From an uncultured Bacteroides sp. (GTDB lineage Bacteria > Bacteroidota > Bacteroidia > Bacteroidales > Bacteroidaceae), in NCBI GenBank assembly GCA_949285025.1, contig CASDXG010000090.1:1-64000 (forward strand): a stretch of DNA of 64,000 nt. Reading direction: 5' to 3'. Below are positions 26,822 through 35,774 of this stretch, one piece after another; the stretch's first letter is position 1; the number at the start of each line of letters is the position of its first letter. The translations under genes and the position numbers were made by a program. The notes under the pieces were generated by a model. It did not search any database, was not told the origin of the DNA, and saw nothing but the letters and a program-made list of their open reading frames with translations.

Positions 26822-28123
26822 TTAGAATGTAATTGTCATAGAGTTTTCGTCATCGGTATTCGGCAAGTCGGTTACAGGCTCGCTGTACATGGATTTTGAT
26901 TGTATATTATCTAAATCTTTTTGGTTCCGCAGATATGTCGGGCTTGTTTCAACCATGCTGATAATGTCATCATTATCTAAATCGTCTTGTGTAAATATAT
27001 AGCAGTGAAGATACTTGTGTTTTTGATAATCGGAATTGAGGCCTGTATAGAATCTATTACGGCGTTCAGCTCGAATCCGCTCTCTTTCTTCTTCTTCCTG
27101 CAGACGTTTTTCTTCTTCTATGGAATGTTTCTTTTCCATTCTTTCCATTCCTGAGATGCTTTCTATTCCGAATCCGGTGGCAAGAATGGTGAATTTGATT
27201 TTATTTTCGAGGCTTTCATCAATATACACTCCCCATTTCGTCTCCAAATTTTTCCCGAAACGGCTCATGAATTCATGTACTTCGTTCATCTCTTCCATCA
27301 TGAAATCACATGAAGGGCTATATGTGATGCTGAGCAGAATCCTTTTCGAATTGAATATATCATTGTTGTTCAGTAACGGTGAGTGCAGGGCGTCGTTGAT
27401 GGCTTTCGTTACACGTCCTTCCCCTTCACCGTATCCTGTACTCATGAGTGCCACTCCTCCGTCTTTCAGTACGGTTTTTACATCGTTGAAGTCGAGGTTG
27501 ATTGTTCCACCCAGAGTGATGATTTCTGCAATGCTTTTTGCCGCAATGGATAGTGTGTCATTGGCTTTTCCGAAAGCGTTGTCGACACTTAGATCAGGAT
27601 ACACGTCTCTTAGCCGTTCATTATTGATAACTAATAAGGCATCGACGTATTTACTCATTTCTTCTACGCCATCAAGTGCCTGATCTATTTTCGGGAAACC
27701 TTCGAATACAAAAGGAATCGTTACGATGCCGATTGTGAGGATATCCATATCTTTGGCTGTTTTGGCAATGATGGGAGCGGCACCGGTGCCTGTTCCTCCG
27801 CCCATTCCGGCTGTAATAAATACCATTTTACTGCCGTCATCCAGCATTTCTTTTATACTGTCAATGCTTTCTTCTGTGGCTGTGCGTGCTCTTTCGGGGC
27901 GGTTCCCGGCTCCAAGTCCTTCACTCCCCAATTGGATTTTCATTGGGATAGGCGACCTGTTAAGAGCCTGTCTGTCGGTATTGCAGATGGCGAATGTTAC
28001 GTTGTGTATACCTTTTTCATACATATGGTTGACAGCATTGCCTCCACCTCCTCCAACACCGATGACTTTGATAATGCTTTCATTCTTCTTGAATTCGAAT
28101 GGCATGATGTTTTCTTCCGACAT
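26822..28123 (-). CDS. ftsZ: cell division protein FtsZ
   Basis: 433 residues. Tubulin-like GTPase that forms the Z ring at midcell. The nucleotide site is visible: GGGGGNAVNHM near residues 24-34, the signature GMGGGTGTG at 106-114, and the T7 loop NLDFNDVKTVL. The globular part ends near 320, followed by a charged linker (EEKRLQEEEERERIRAERR) and a tail with SPTYLRNQ. The last residues are NSMTITF, unlike the E. coli C-terminal peptide. ftsA lies 45 bases upstream. Confidence 0.98.
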   Translation of the reverse strand: MSEENIMPFEFKKNESIIKVIGVGGGGGNAVNHMYEKGIHNVTFAICNTDRQALNRSPIPMKIQLGSEGLGAGNRPERARTATEESIDSIKEMLDDGSKMVFITAGMGGGTGTGAAPIIAKTAKDMDILTIGIVTIPFVFEGFPKIDQALDGVEEMSKYVDALLVINNERLRDVYPDLSVDNAFGKANDTLSIAAKSIAEIITLGGTINLDFNDVKTVLKDGGVALMSTGYGEGEGRVTKAINDALHSPLLNNNDIFNSKRILLSITYSPSCDFMMEEMNEVHEFMSRFGKNLETKWGVYIDESLENKIKFTILATGFGIESISGMERMEKKHSIEEEKRLQEEEERERIRAERRNRFYTGLNSDYQKHKYLHCYIFTQDDLDNDDIISMVETSPTYLRNQKDLDNIQSKSMYSEPVTDLPNTDDENSMTITF

Positions 28124-28168
28124 GATTACTCCTTTCTTTCTCTCTCTATGCGGTTAATGATGGTATAT

Positions 28169-29794
28169 TCATTTTTCTTCGTCCTTCATTATATCTTCGA
28201 TTTGTTTGAAAAGTATTGAAGGCCATTTATTATCTTTTTTTTGTTTTCTGATTTTTTGTTCCAGTTCTTTGATTTCCTTTTCTTTGTCGGGCAAATTCAT
28301 TTGTAGTGCCTGTTCCACATTAGCAAGTGCGGCTTTGTAGTTTTTCTTCTGTAGAAGCAAGTTCGCATCGCTTATGAGTTGCTCTAATTTATTAAGCTGT
28401 TCTTGTTTTTTTTGTGCAGCTTCTTTTTCCTTTTCTTTGATTTCCTCTTTCAATTGTTTAATCGTTTCTTTCTTTTCATTGACGTTTAAATTGAAAGCTT
28501 GGTCAAGTTTTGAGATGGCATCTGTATAGTTTTGCGATTTAAAGGCTTCTGTTGCTTCAAGAATAAGCTTTTCGCATTCCTTTAATTTGGCCTCTTTTTC
28601 TTGAATCGCATCAAAGATAGTGGGATTTGCGCTGCGAGGATCAATCTTACAGCAGTTCTCTTTTCCGGCAAATAATAAGCCGATAAGTGTATTTTGAGTG
28701 CCGTCTTTGGGCAAATTTACTTCGCCGGTTAATTTAATAGTTGCGGTTAGTGCAATCCGGACTTTGTCTGTTTTTGTGATGTTGGTGAAAGCGTTATCCA
28801 GATTTGGCAAGTTTGCACCACCTCCTGTAAAAACAACTCCGGCCATTAATTTCCCGTTGTACTCGGAAAGTGTTATCTGGTTTTGTATATTTTCGATGAT
28901 TTCTTTTACCCGGGCTTCCACTATATCTTCCAGTTTGGCAGCCGGGATACTGAAGCGCCCCTCAATGTTATATTCTTTTTTTGTTTCGTCATTATTGTTG
29001 GTCGTTTCGGTATATGCGCTGGCATATTTTAGTTTCAGGAGCTCGGCATCGTCTTCTTCTATTTGCAGACTGCATATATCCTTAGTTATATTATTGCTGC
29101 CTAAAGGAATGACAGCAAGGTGTCTGAGTAAGTTGTTTTTATAAATCGATACGGTAGTTGTGGATGCTCCGAAATCTATTAATGCACATCCTGCCCGTTT
29201 TTCGCTGTCTGTCAATATGACATCTGCCGTTACAAGAGGAGAAAGAAGGAAGTCTGCCACCTCGTAACCTGCTTGCCGGATGCACTGTTTGATGTTGCTT
29301 TTTAATGTGTTCTTGCCGATGATATTCAGATAATGTCCTTCTATACGGTTGGCAGGAATACCAACAGGTTCTGTCAGTAAATTGTTTCCTATTTTGTATT
29401 CTTGCGGCTCTACGGCTAATATCTCTCTATCGGGGAGAGGTATTTTGCGGTTGCTTTTCATCATTGAATCAATGAGAGCCTGAGAGATTTTGGTGTCTTC
29501 GTTTAATATCTTGGTTTCTGTATGGAGCAGAGTACGTAGTGATTGTCCGCCAATACCCACATAAACTTTTTTTATGGCGCATTGGAGTTTGTCTTCTAAC
29601 TGACCGATTACTGAAACCAGACTTTGTGTTGTCTTGTCCAGATTGTAGATTATTCCTTTTCTTATGCAGTTTAGTGCAGGCTCGTCTGCATATGCTAATA
29701 TCTGAAGGCTGCCATCTGCATTTCTCTTCCCTGCGATAGCTGTAATTTTTGTTGAGCCTAATTCTATTGCTGCAATGAAATCTGTTGCTGCCAT
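28169..29794 (-). CDS. ftsA: cell division protein FtsA with an extended C-terminus
   Basis: 541 residues from the ATG at 29794; a TTG at 29818 lies inside ftsQ and is rejected. Actin-like protein that tethers FtsZ to the membrane. The actin-type core covers about 1-380: AIELGSTKITAI (phosphate 1), ALIDFGASTTTVSIY (phosphate 2) and VFTGGGANLPNL (adenosine). E. coli FtsA is about 420 residues; here about 150 extra residues follow. They hold two related 29-residue segments at 409-437 and 472-500, TPR-like, separated by a Lys/Glu coiled coil, then a closing amphipathic-looking WPSILFKQIEDIM (524-536) that may be the membrane anchor. It starts 1 base after the ftsQ stop. Confidence 0.95.
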   Translation of the reverse strand: MAATDFIAAIELGSTKITAIAGKRNADGSLQILAYADEPALNCIRKGIIYNLDKTTQSLVSVIGQLEDKLQCAIKKVYVGIGGQSLRTLLHTETKILNEDTKISQALIDSMMKSNRKIPLPDREILAVEPQEYKIGNNLLTEPVGIPANRIEGHYLNIIGKNTLKSNIKQCIRQAGYEVADFLLSPLVTADVILTDSEKRAGCALIDFGASTTTVSIYKNNLLRHLAVIPLGSNNITKDICSLQIEEDDAELLKLKYASAYTETTNNNDETKKEYNIEGRFSIPAAKLEDIVEARVKEIIENIQNQITLSEYNGKLMAGVVFTGGGANLPNLDNAFTNITKTDKVRIALTATIKLTGEVNLPKDGTQNTLIGLLFAGKENCCKIDPRSANPTIFDAIQEKEAKLKECEKLILEATEAFKSQNYTDAISKLDQAFNLNVNEKKETIKQLKEEIKEKEKEAAQKKQEQLNKLEQLISDANLLLQKKNYKAALANVEQALQMNLPDKEKEIKELEQKIRKQKKDNKWPSILFKQIEDIMKDEEK

Positions 29795-29795
29795 A

Positions 29796-30533
29796 TTACT
29801 GATCTTTTTTTGTACCAATGATTTGGTTGTTAAACTCTATGCTGATTCGTTTGTATTTGTTCCAGCCCACTTGGTTGAGTGCTTTCTTGTAAAATGTCTG
29901 CAATTTAGTGAATTTTTCGTCATAATTGCCAGGTTTTCCTAAAAAGAGTATATGATCTCCTACTCTGGGGACTAATTCGATTTCGTGCTTTGGTGTGATG
30001 TTTATTTGTTCTATTTGTGCATTCCAAAAATCATTTGCCTGCAGGAATTTGGCTAAGGTATACAGTTCTTGCTGTGCAAATTTCCGATCAATTTTTCCTG
30101 TGGCAACCACAACGTGTACAGCTTTTCCCGGTAAAGTCATGATTTTCCCGTTGTTATCGATATAATAATTTTCTCCGTTGTTGCTTATCACCCGTATTAA
30201 AGGGATTCGTTGATAGATATCTATCGCTACCTTTCCGCCGGAAGTTAGATAACATTCTACCTCCCTGATAAAAGGATGCCGGGATAATGTCTTCTCTAAT
30301 TCCTGCGTGTTGATGTCTTTTAAATACTTCTTTTCGGGAGATAGTTTCTTTTTTTGTAGAAGATTTTTTATTTCTTTTGGTGTGATAAAATCGTAATTAA
30401 TACTGTCTTTTACAGCGAATATGATTCCTTGACAAACCTGATTGTTCGGTTTGGCATTCAGAAAAGTTACAGCAATAATTAAATAAGCTGAAACCAATAT
30501 CAGGCCGCATAATATGAAAGTTCGTTTTATCAT
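29796..30533 (-). CDS. ftsQ: cell division protein FtsQ
   Basis: 245 residues. Bitopic divisome protein: one transmembrane helix at about 5-27, then a POTRA-type domain (TPKEIKNLLQKKKL ... HPFIREVECYLT) and the beta domain with KVAIDIYQRIPLIRVI. It bridges early and late division proteins. Its start overlaps the murC stop by 4 bases; ftsA starts 1 base after it. Confidence 0.92.
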   Translation of the reverse strand: MIKRTFILCGLILVSAYLIIAVTFLNAKPNNQVCQGIIFAVKDSINYDFITPKEIKNLLQKKKLSPEKKYLKDINTQELEKTLSRHPFIREVECYLTSGGKVAIDIYQRIPLIRVISNNGENYYIDNNGKIMTLPGKAVHVVVATGKIDRKFAQQELYTLAKFLQANDFWNAQIEQINITPKHEIELVPRVGDHILFLGKPGNYDEKFTKLQTFYKKALNQVGWNKYKRISIEFNNQIIGTKKDQ

Positions 30534-31906
30534 CGATTTTTTAATGCATCGTAAATTTGGGAAACATAATCATCTATGTCACCGGCTCCCAATGTAATGA
30601 GGACATCAAGAGGCCTGTCGTTGAGAAATTTTGCAAGTTCTTCTTTCCGGCAAAAGCATTTTTCTATGCCTGGACGGAGATTGTCGTAGATTAATTTGCT
30701 GGAGACTCCGGGAATAGGTTCCTCTCTTGCCGGATAAATGTCAAGTAAAATCACTTCATCGGCCAGAGAAAGGCTTTCTGCGAATGCTTTGTAAAAGTCT
30801 CTGGTGCGGGTATATAGATGCGGTTGAAAAGCCACAGTTATTTTTTTTGTGGGGTATAATGTGCGGATGGAACTAATGCTTTGCCTTATTTCGATGGGAT
30901 GGTGTGCATAATCGCTTAAGAATACGATGTGTTCATTTTTGAGCTTAAAGTCGAAACGTCGGTCTACACCGCGGAAACTTGCCATTGCCTTGCGTATTTC
31001 TTCAGCGGAGACTCCTCCTATTTGTGCTAAAGCCATGGCTGCAATGCCGTTTTCTATATTGATGTATATAGGGACACCTAATTGGATATTGCTTATGTTT
31101 CCTAAAGGCGAAATGAAGTCGAAATAAATTTCACCGTTGTCAATGCGGATATTTTGGGCATGGAAATCGCCTTCCTGCTCCGAATAGGTATAGACTTTTA
31201 CGCCCGGTTTTACATCAGGAATCAAATCGATTCCTTTTTTCATTATCAGGAAACCATTCTCTTGAATGAGAGATGTATATTTACGGAATCCTTCGAGATA
31301 TTCTTGATGTGTGCCGTAAATGTCTAAATGGTCTGAGTCGGTTGCTGTGATGACCGTTGCGTATGGTGTCAGCCAGTGGAATGAACGATCGAATTCGTCT
31401 GCTTCAATGACAACGAAACGGCTGTGGTCTGACAGCAAGAGATTCGTGTCATAGTTCTTTGAAATGCCGCCAAGAAAAGCATTGCATCCGATTTTTGATT
31501 GGTGCAATAAGTGAGCTGTCATGGTAGACGTTGTTGTTTTTCCATGTGTCCCGGCCACACAAAGTCCTTTTTCCGTATGTGTCAGCATTCCTAATACCTG
31601 TGCTCTTTTATGTATTTCGAATCCTTTTTCACGGAAGAATGTTAATTCTGTATGCGTGGATGGTACAGCCGGTGTATAGACAATGAGGGTTGTCTTTACG
31701 TTGAGGAAGTCGGATGGAATGAGCGACAGGTTATCTTCATAATGGATAAGAGCGCCTTCTTTCTCTAATCTTTCGGTGAGTTCGCTGGGAGTCCGGTCGT
31801 ATCCTCCCACTTTCTTGCCTTTCGATAAGAAAAACCGTGCCAATGCACTCATGCCGATTCCTCCGATTCCGATGAAATATATGGATTTTAACGTATTAAT
31901 GTTCAT
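30530..31906 (-). CDS. murC: UDP-N-acetylmuramate--L-alanine ligase
   Basis: 458 residues. Adds L-Ala to UDP-MurNAc in the cytoplasm. The N-terminal dinucleotide-like site reads YFIGIGGIGMSALARF. The ATP loop is GTHGKTTTSTM near 118-128, followed by central HPIEIRQSI and a C-terminal domain with TLGAGDID. It overlaps murG by 11 bases and ftsQ by 4 bases, so this stretch is translationally coupled. Confidence 0.97.
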   Translation of the reverse strand: MNINTLKSIYFIGIGGIGMSALARFFLSKGKKVGGYDRTPSELTERLEKEGALIHYEDNLSLIPSDFLNVKTTLIVYTPAVPSTHTELTFFREKGFEIHKRAQVLGMLTHTEKGLCVAGTHGKTTTSTMTAHLLHQSKIGCNAFLGGISKNYDTNLLLSDHSRFVVIEADEFDRSFHWLTPYATVITATDSDHLDIYGTHQEYLEGFRKYTSLIQENGFLIMKKGIDLIPDVKPGVKVYTYSEQEGDFHAQNIRIDNGEIYFDFISPLGNISNIQLGVPIYINIENGIAAMALAQIGGVSAEEIRKAMASFRGVDRRFDFKLKNEHIVFLSDYAHHPIEIRQSISSIRTLYPTKKITVAFQPHLYTRTRDFYKAFAESLSLADEVILLDIYPAREEPIPGVSSKLIYDNLRPGIEKCFCRKEELAKFLNDRPLDVLITLGAGDIDDYVSQIYDALKNR

Positions 31907-33026
31907 GGTCTTGTTTGTATTTTACAGCCAGTTTATACACTTCGTCGGCGATAATGTCGGCAGAATTATATAAAGCCAGTTTAGATATGTTGGTACTTAA
32001 TGATGAAAGTAATTCTGCATTGTGCACGGACTGTATGGCCATGTCAAGCAATTTCTCTTCTGCTTCTGCGTCTTTAACGTAGAGAGCGGCTTGTTTTTCT
32101 ACCAAAGCCAACGCATTTTTTGTCTGATGATCTTCTGCCACATTGGGAGAAGGTACCAGGATTACGGCTTTCTTCAGCAGGCAGAATTCGGAAATGGAAC
32201 CGGCTCCTGCGCGACTTATTACTAAATCAGCGGCACTGTATGCGGCGTTCATGTCTGTGATAAAATCGGTTGTGTAGATCATTTCCGGATTATCGGAAGC
32301 ATGAATCGCTTCCAGAGCCTCATTGATGTAAAATTTTCCTGTCTGCCAGATGATTTGGATATTGGATTGTTTTATTTTTTCCAGTCCGTGTATGATGCAA
32401 TTGTTGATGGTGCGTGCTCCTAAACTTCCGCCAATGATAAGAATTGTTTTCTTTTCAGGAGATAATTGGAACGAGCGGATTGCTTTATCCCGTTCCATTG
32501 TTCCGGATAAAAGATTCTGGCGTACGGGATTACCGGTCAGGATAATTTTTTCTTTATCGAAGAATTTTTCCATACCTTCATAGGCAACACATATTTTGCA
32601 TGCCTTTTTAGCCAATAATTTGTTTGTAACTCCGGCGTATGAGTTTTGCTCTTGTATCAGTGTGGGGATGCCCATCATTTCTGCGGTTTTTAGTGTCGGA
32701 CCGCTTGCGTATCCGCCAACTCCGACGGCTACATGTGGCTTGAATTTTTTTATGATTTGCCGTGCCTTCCATTGGCTTCGTATAAGCTTGATTAATACGG
32801 CGAGATTTTTCAGCAGGTTCTTTCTGTCAAATCCGGCAATGGGAAGTCCGATTATATTGTATCCTGCAGCCGGGACACGTTGCATTTCCATACGTTTTTC
32901 GGCACCGACGAAAAGGATTTCCGCATCGGTGTGTTTCTTCTTTAACGCATTGGCTATGGATATGGCCGGGAAGATATGCCCTCCTGTGCCGCCTCCGCTT
33001 ATGATGACTCTGATGGATTCTTTCAT
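31896..33026 (-). CDS. murG: UDP-GlcNAc transferase MurG (lipid II synthesis)
   Basis: 376 residues. Transfers GlcNAc to lipid I on the inner face of the membrane. The first glycine-rich loop SGGGTGGHIFPAISIA is at about 10-25; the second, IIGGSLGARTIN, at about 196; the sugar-nucleotide site RAGAGSISEFCLLKKAVILVPSP follows. GT28 fold. It begins 66 bases after ftsW and overlaps murC. Confidence 0.97.
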   Translation of the reverse strand: MKESIRVIISGGGTGGHIFPAISIANALKKKHTDAEILFVGAEKRMEMQRVPAAGYNIIGLPIAGFDRKNLLKNLAVLIKLIRSQWKARQIIKKFKPHVAVGVGGYASGPTLKTAEMMGIPTLIQEQNSYAGVTNKLLAKKACKICVAYEGMEKFFDKEKIILTGNPVRQNLLSGTMERDKAIRSFQLSPEKKTILIIGGSLGARTINNCIIHGLEKIKQSNIQIIWQTGKFYINEALEAIHASDNPEMIYTTDFITDMNAAYSAADLVISRAGAGSISEFCLLKKAVILVPSPNVAEDHQTKNALALVEKQAALYVKDAEAEEKLLDMAIQSVHNAELLSSLSTNISKLALYNSADIIADEVYKLAVKYKQDHEH

Positions 33027-33092
33027 TTGTATAAATATTATGATACAAAATTAGGAATAAACTTCTAATAATGGGGGAAGATGCTTCGTTAT

Positions 33093-34418
33093 TTATTCTT
33101 TTTCTTCGGGTTCTTCAGAAGAAAATGTCTTTATGTTTTCTTCAAAAGTTCCTGTTGTTTTTTGTTCGGAAGCCAAACTATTTGCGGCATTACGCAGTAA
33201 AGCTATCGCGGCATCTTGCACCTGTGCTTGTTTTTCTGCTTCTTCTGCCAGCTGTTTTGCTTTTTGTTCTTCAACGTAGCGACTGATGCTCAGAATAATT
33301 CCAATGTAAGCACTGTTGATGAGTGTAGAGGTACCTCCTTTGCTGATGAGAGGTAGCGGCTGTCCCGTTACCGGTCCTATGCCTACCGATATAAGCATGT
33401 GGAATAAAGCCTGCCCGACCATTAGAATTCCGATTCCGATAATCAGAAACGAATAAAATGGCTTGTCACATTGCTCGGCTATCCGTCCTATTCGGATCAA
33501 TAGGATGATGTATAGCATGGTAATTAATGCAGCAGGAAGAAGCCCGAGTTCTTCTATGATGATGGCATAAATAAAGTCGGAGAAAGCTTGTGACAAGAAA
33601 TCACGTTGTATACTGTTTCCCGGTCCTTTCCCTAAAACGTTGCTTGTGGCAATGGCAATATTCGCATGAGCGACCTGCGCGTTGTTTTCTAAATCGTACT
33701 TGGCTGCCGGCGTTTCTGTCTGATTGAATAAGTCGGAAATCCGCGCTTTCCATGTGGGAACGCGCTTTAATCCGATTTTCTCCCAGCCGCTGTCCGGAAC
33801 ACTCATCATGGTTGCAGCGGCAATGGTTCCTCCAATGAAGCAGACAGCAGTAAGCTTCAACATTTGCTTTGTTGGTATTCTTCCAACGAACATCAGCAGG
33901 TAAACACTTGCAGCCAATAGAATTGCGGTTGACAGGTTTTCGGAAAAAATGACTCCGCACATCAGCCCCGTTGCCCACAGAATATACTTCATGGCTTTGG
34001 GGTTTGCGTATTCTCCATTTCTGAATCTGGAGAGGATGAATGCAACGATTGCGATTGTTGCCATTTTCCCAAGCTCGGATGGTTGGAACTGGATGACGCC
34101 TAAGTCAATCCATCGTCGTGCGGAATTGGTCATTGCTCCGAAAAAGAGGAGGAAAAGTAACATGATCAATGCGATGGGATATAGAAGGATGAGCCGGTTA
34201 AACCATCGGCAAGGTATGTTATGAATAATCCAAACAAGTGCGATTCCTGCCATTACCAGTGTGATATGCATCGCGATGGGTCTTAAGTGATCTCCGCTTT
34301 TATAAGTAAGCGTGCTGGATGCACTGAAGACTTCAATAACTGAGATCGCGCAAAGTATTACAAATATGATCCAGATTATTTTGTCGCCTTTGAGGAAATT
34401 ACGTAGCAGTTGTTTCAT
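33093..34418 (-). CDS. ftsW: peptidoglycan glycosyltransferase FtsW (SEDS)
   Basis: 441 residues. Multi-pass SEDS glycan polymerase of the divisome, partner of FtsI. About ten transmembrane helices are visible. SEDS motifs include QFQPSELGKMATIA and, near the end, GPVTGQPLPLISKGGTSTL. After the last helix there is a charged soluble tail of about 70 residues, rich in Glu, Lys and Ala, longer than in E. coli. It starts 16 bases after murD. Confidence 0.96.
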   Translation of the reverse strand: MKQLLRNFLKGDKIIWIIFVILCAISVIEVFSASSTLTYKSGDHLRPIAMHITLVMAGIALVWIIHNIPCRWFNRLILLYPIALIMLLFLLFFGAMTNSARRWIDLGVIQFQPSELGKMATIAIVAFILSRFRNGEYANPKAMKYILWATGLMCGVIFSENLSTAILLAASVYLLMFVGRIPTKQMLKLTAVCFIGGTIAAATMMSVPDSGWEKIGLKRVPTWKARISDLFNQTETPAAKYDLENNAQVAHANIAIATSNVLGKGPGNSIQRDFLSQAFSDFIYAIIIEELGLLPAALITMLYIILLIRIGRIAEQCDKPFYSFLIIGIGILMVGQALFHMLISVGIGPVTGQPLPLISKGGTSTLINSAYIGIILSISRYVEEQKAKQLAEEAEKQAQVQDAAIALLRNAANSLASEQKTTGTFEENIKTFSSEEPEEKE

Positions 34419-34434
34419 TCGGTCTGCAAGTCTG

Positions 34435-35769
34435 TTATAGGTTTTTTACACATTCTTTAAACTGATTGCCCCGATCCTCATAACTTTTGAAGAGATCGAA
34501 GCTGGCACAGCACGGGCTTAGCAATACAGTGTCTCCTTTTTGGGCTGTTTTGTAAGCGGTATCAACGGCGTCTTTCATGCTTTTCACATCGAATGTTGGT
34601 AAACCGAATCCGTCGAAAAAAGCATGAAGTTTTTCATTGTGCAGCCCCATAAAGATGAGAGCTTTGCATTTTGTTTTCACCAGATCTGCAATTTCGTTGT
34701 AGTCGTTCCCTTTGTCTTTCCCGCCTAATATAAGAATTGTCGGGGTTTTCATGCTTTGTAGTGCATACCAGCACGAATTGACATTAGTGGCTTTCGAGTC
34801 GTTTATATACTCCACTCCGCGTACGCGTGCTACTTTTTCCAGACGATGTTCTACTCCTTTGAAATCGTTTAGGGCTTCTCGTATGCACTCTTTACGTATG
34901 CCGGCGATATTTGCAGAGATACCGGCCGCCATGGAATTAAACAGATTGTGTGTGCCTGTCAGTGCAAGTTCCTCTTGTTCCATGTTGAATGCCGTTGGCT
35001 CTGTGAAGTAAATTGTGCTGTGTTCGGCAAAAGCAGCTAAGCCTTTTTTCTTATGCTCTGAGAAAGGATAATAATGTCCGTGTATTCCGTATTTATGAAG
35101 CTCCTTTTGGATAATCGGATCATCGTCCCAGAAGATGAAGGCATCTTCGGGCGTTTGGTTCTGAAGTATACGGAATTTTGCGTCAACATAGTTTTGCATC
35201 TTATAGTCATAGCGGTCTAAATGATCGGGAGTTATGTTCATTAATACTGCTATATTGGCATGAAATTGATACATGTTGTCCAACTGGAAACTGCTAAGTT
35301 CTATTATATAGTAGTCGTGATGGCATTCTGCTACCTGATAGGCAAGGCTTTTCCCGATATTTCCTGCCAGTCCTACGTTTAATCCGGCCTTTTTGAATAT
35401 GTGATAGATTAAGGAAGTTGTTGTGGTTTTTCCATTGCTTCCCGTGATACAAACCATTTTTGCGTTTGTATATCTGCCGGCAAATTCTATTTCAGATATA
35501 ATTGGAATGCTTCTTTCCTTTAGTTCTTGTATGATAGGCGCATCGTTCGGGATGCCGGGACTTTTTATTATTTCATCCGCGTTCAGGATAAGTTCTTCCG
35601 AATGTTTCCCTTCTTCCCATTCGATGTTCCGCTCGTTCAGCATGTTTTTATAGTTCTCCTTGATAAGAGACATGTCTGAAACAAACGTGTCGAAGCCTTT
35701 CTTTTTGGCAAGGATGGCGGCACCTGTACCGCTTTCTCCTGCTCCTAAAATAACAATTCTTTTGTTCAT
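34435..35769 (-). CDS. murD: UDP-N-acetylmuramoylalanine--D-glutamate ligase
   Basis: 444 residues from the ATG at 35769; readings further upstream would enter mraY. Adds D-Glu to UDP-MurNAc-Ala. It starts with the nucleotide-type loop RIVILGAGESGTGAA; the ATP loop is CITGSNGKTTTT; the central domain has NITPDHLDRYDY and the C-terminal domain NDSKATNV and ILGGKDKGNDY. It begins 5 bases after mraY. Confidence 0.97.
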   Translation of the reverse strand: MNKRIVILGAGESGTGAAILAKKKGFDTFVSDMSLIKENYKNMLNERNIEWEEGKHSEELILNADEIIKSPGIPNDAPIIQELKERSIPIISEIEFAGRYTNAKMVCITGSNGKTTTTSLIYHIFKKAGLNVGLAGNIGKSLAYQVAECHHDYYIIELSSFQLDNMYQFHANIAVLMNITPDHLDRYDYKMQNYVDAKFRILQNQTPEDAFIFWDDDPIIQKELHKYGIHGHYYPFSEHKKKGLAAFAEHSTIYFTEPTAFNMEQEELALTGTHNLFNSMAAGISANIAGIRKECIREALNDFKGVEHRLEKVARVRGVEYINDSKATNVNSCWYALQSMKTPTILILGGKDKGNDYNEIADLVKTKCKALIFMGLHNEKLHAFFDGFGLPTFDVKSMKDAVDTAYKTAQKGDTVLLSPCCASFDLFKSYEDRGNQFKECVKNL

Positions 35770-35774
35770 GATCG

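Noticed and set aside
27120-27683. 187-codon frame antisense to ftsZ
   Set aside because: It is a shadow of FtsZ codon bias with no initiation signal and no family resemblance.
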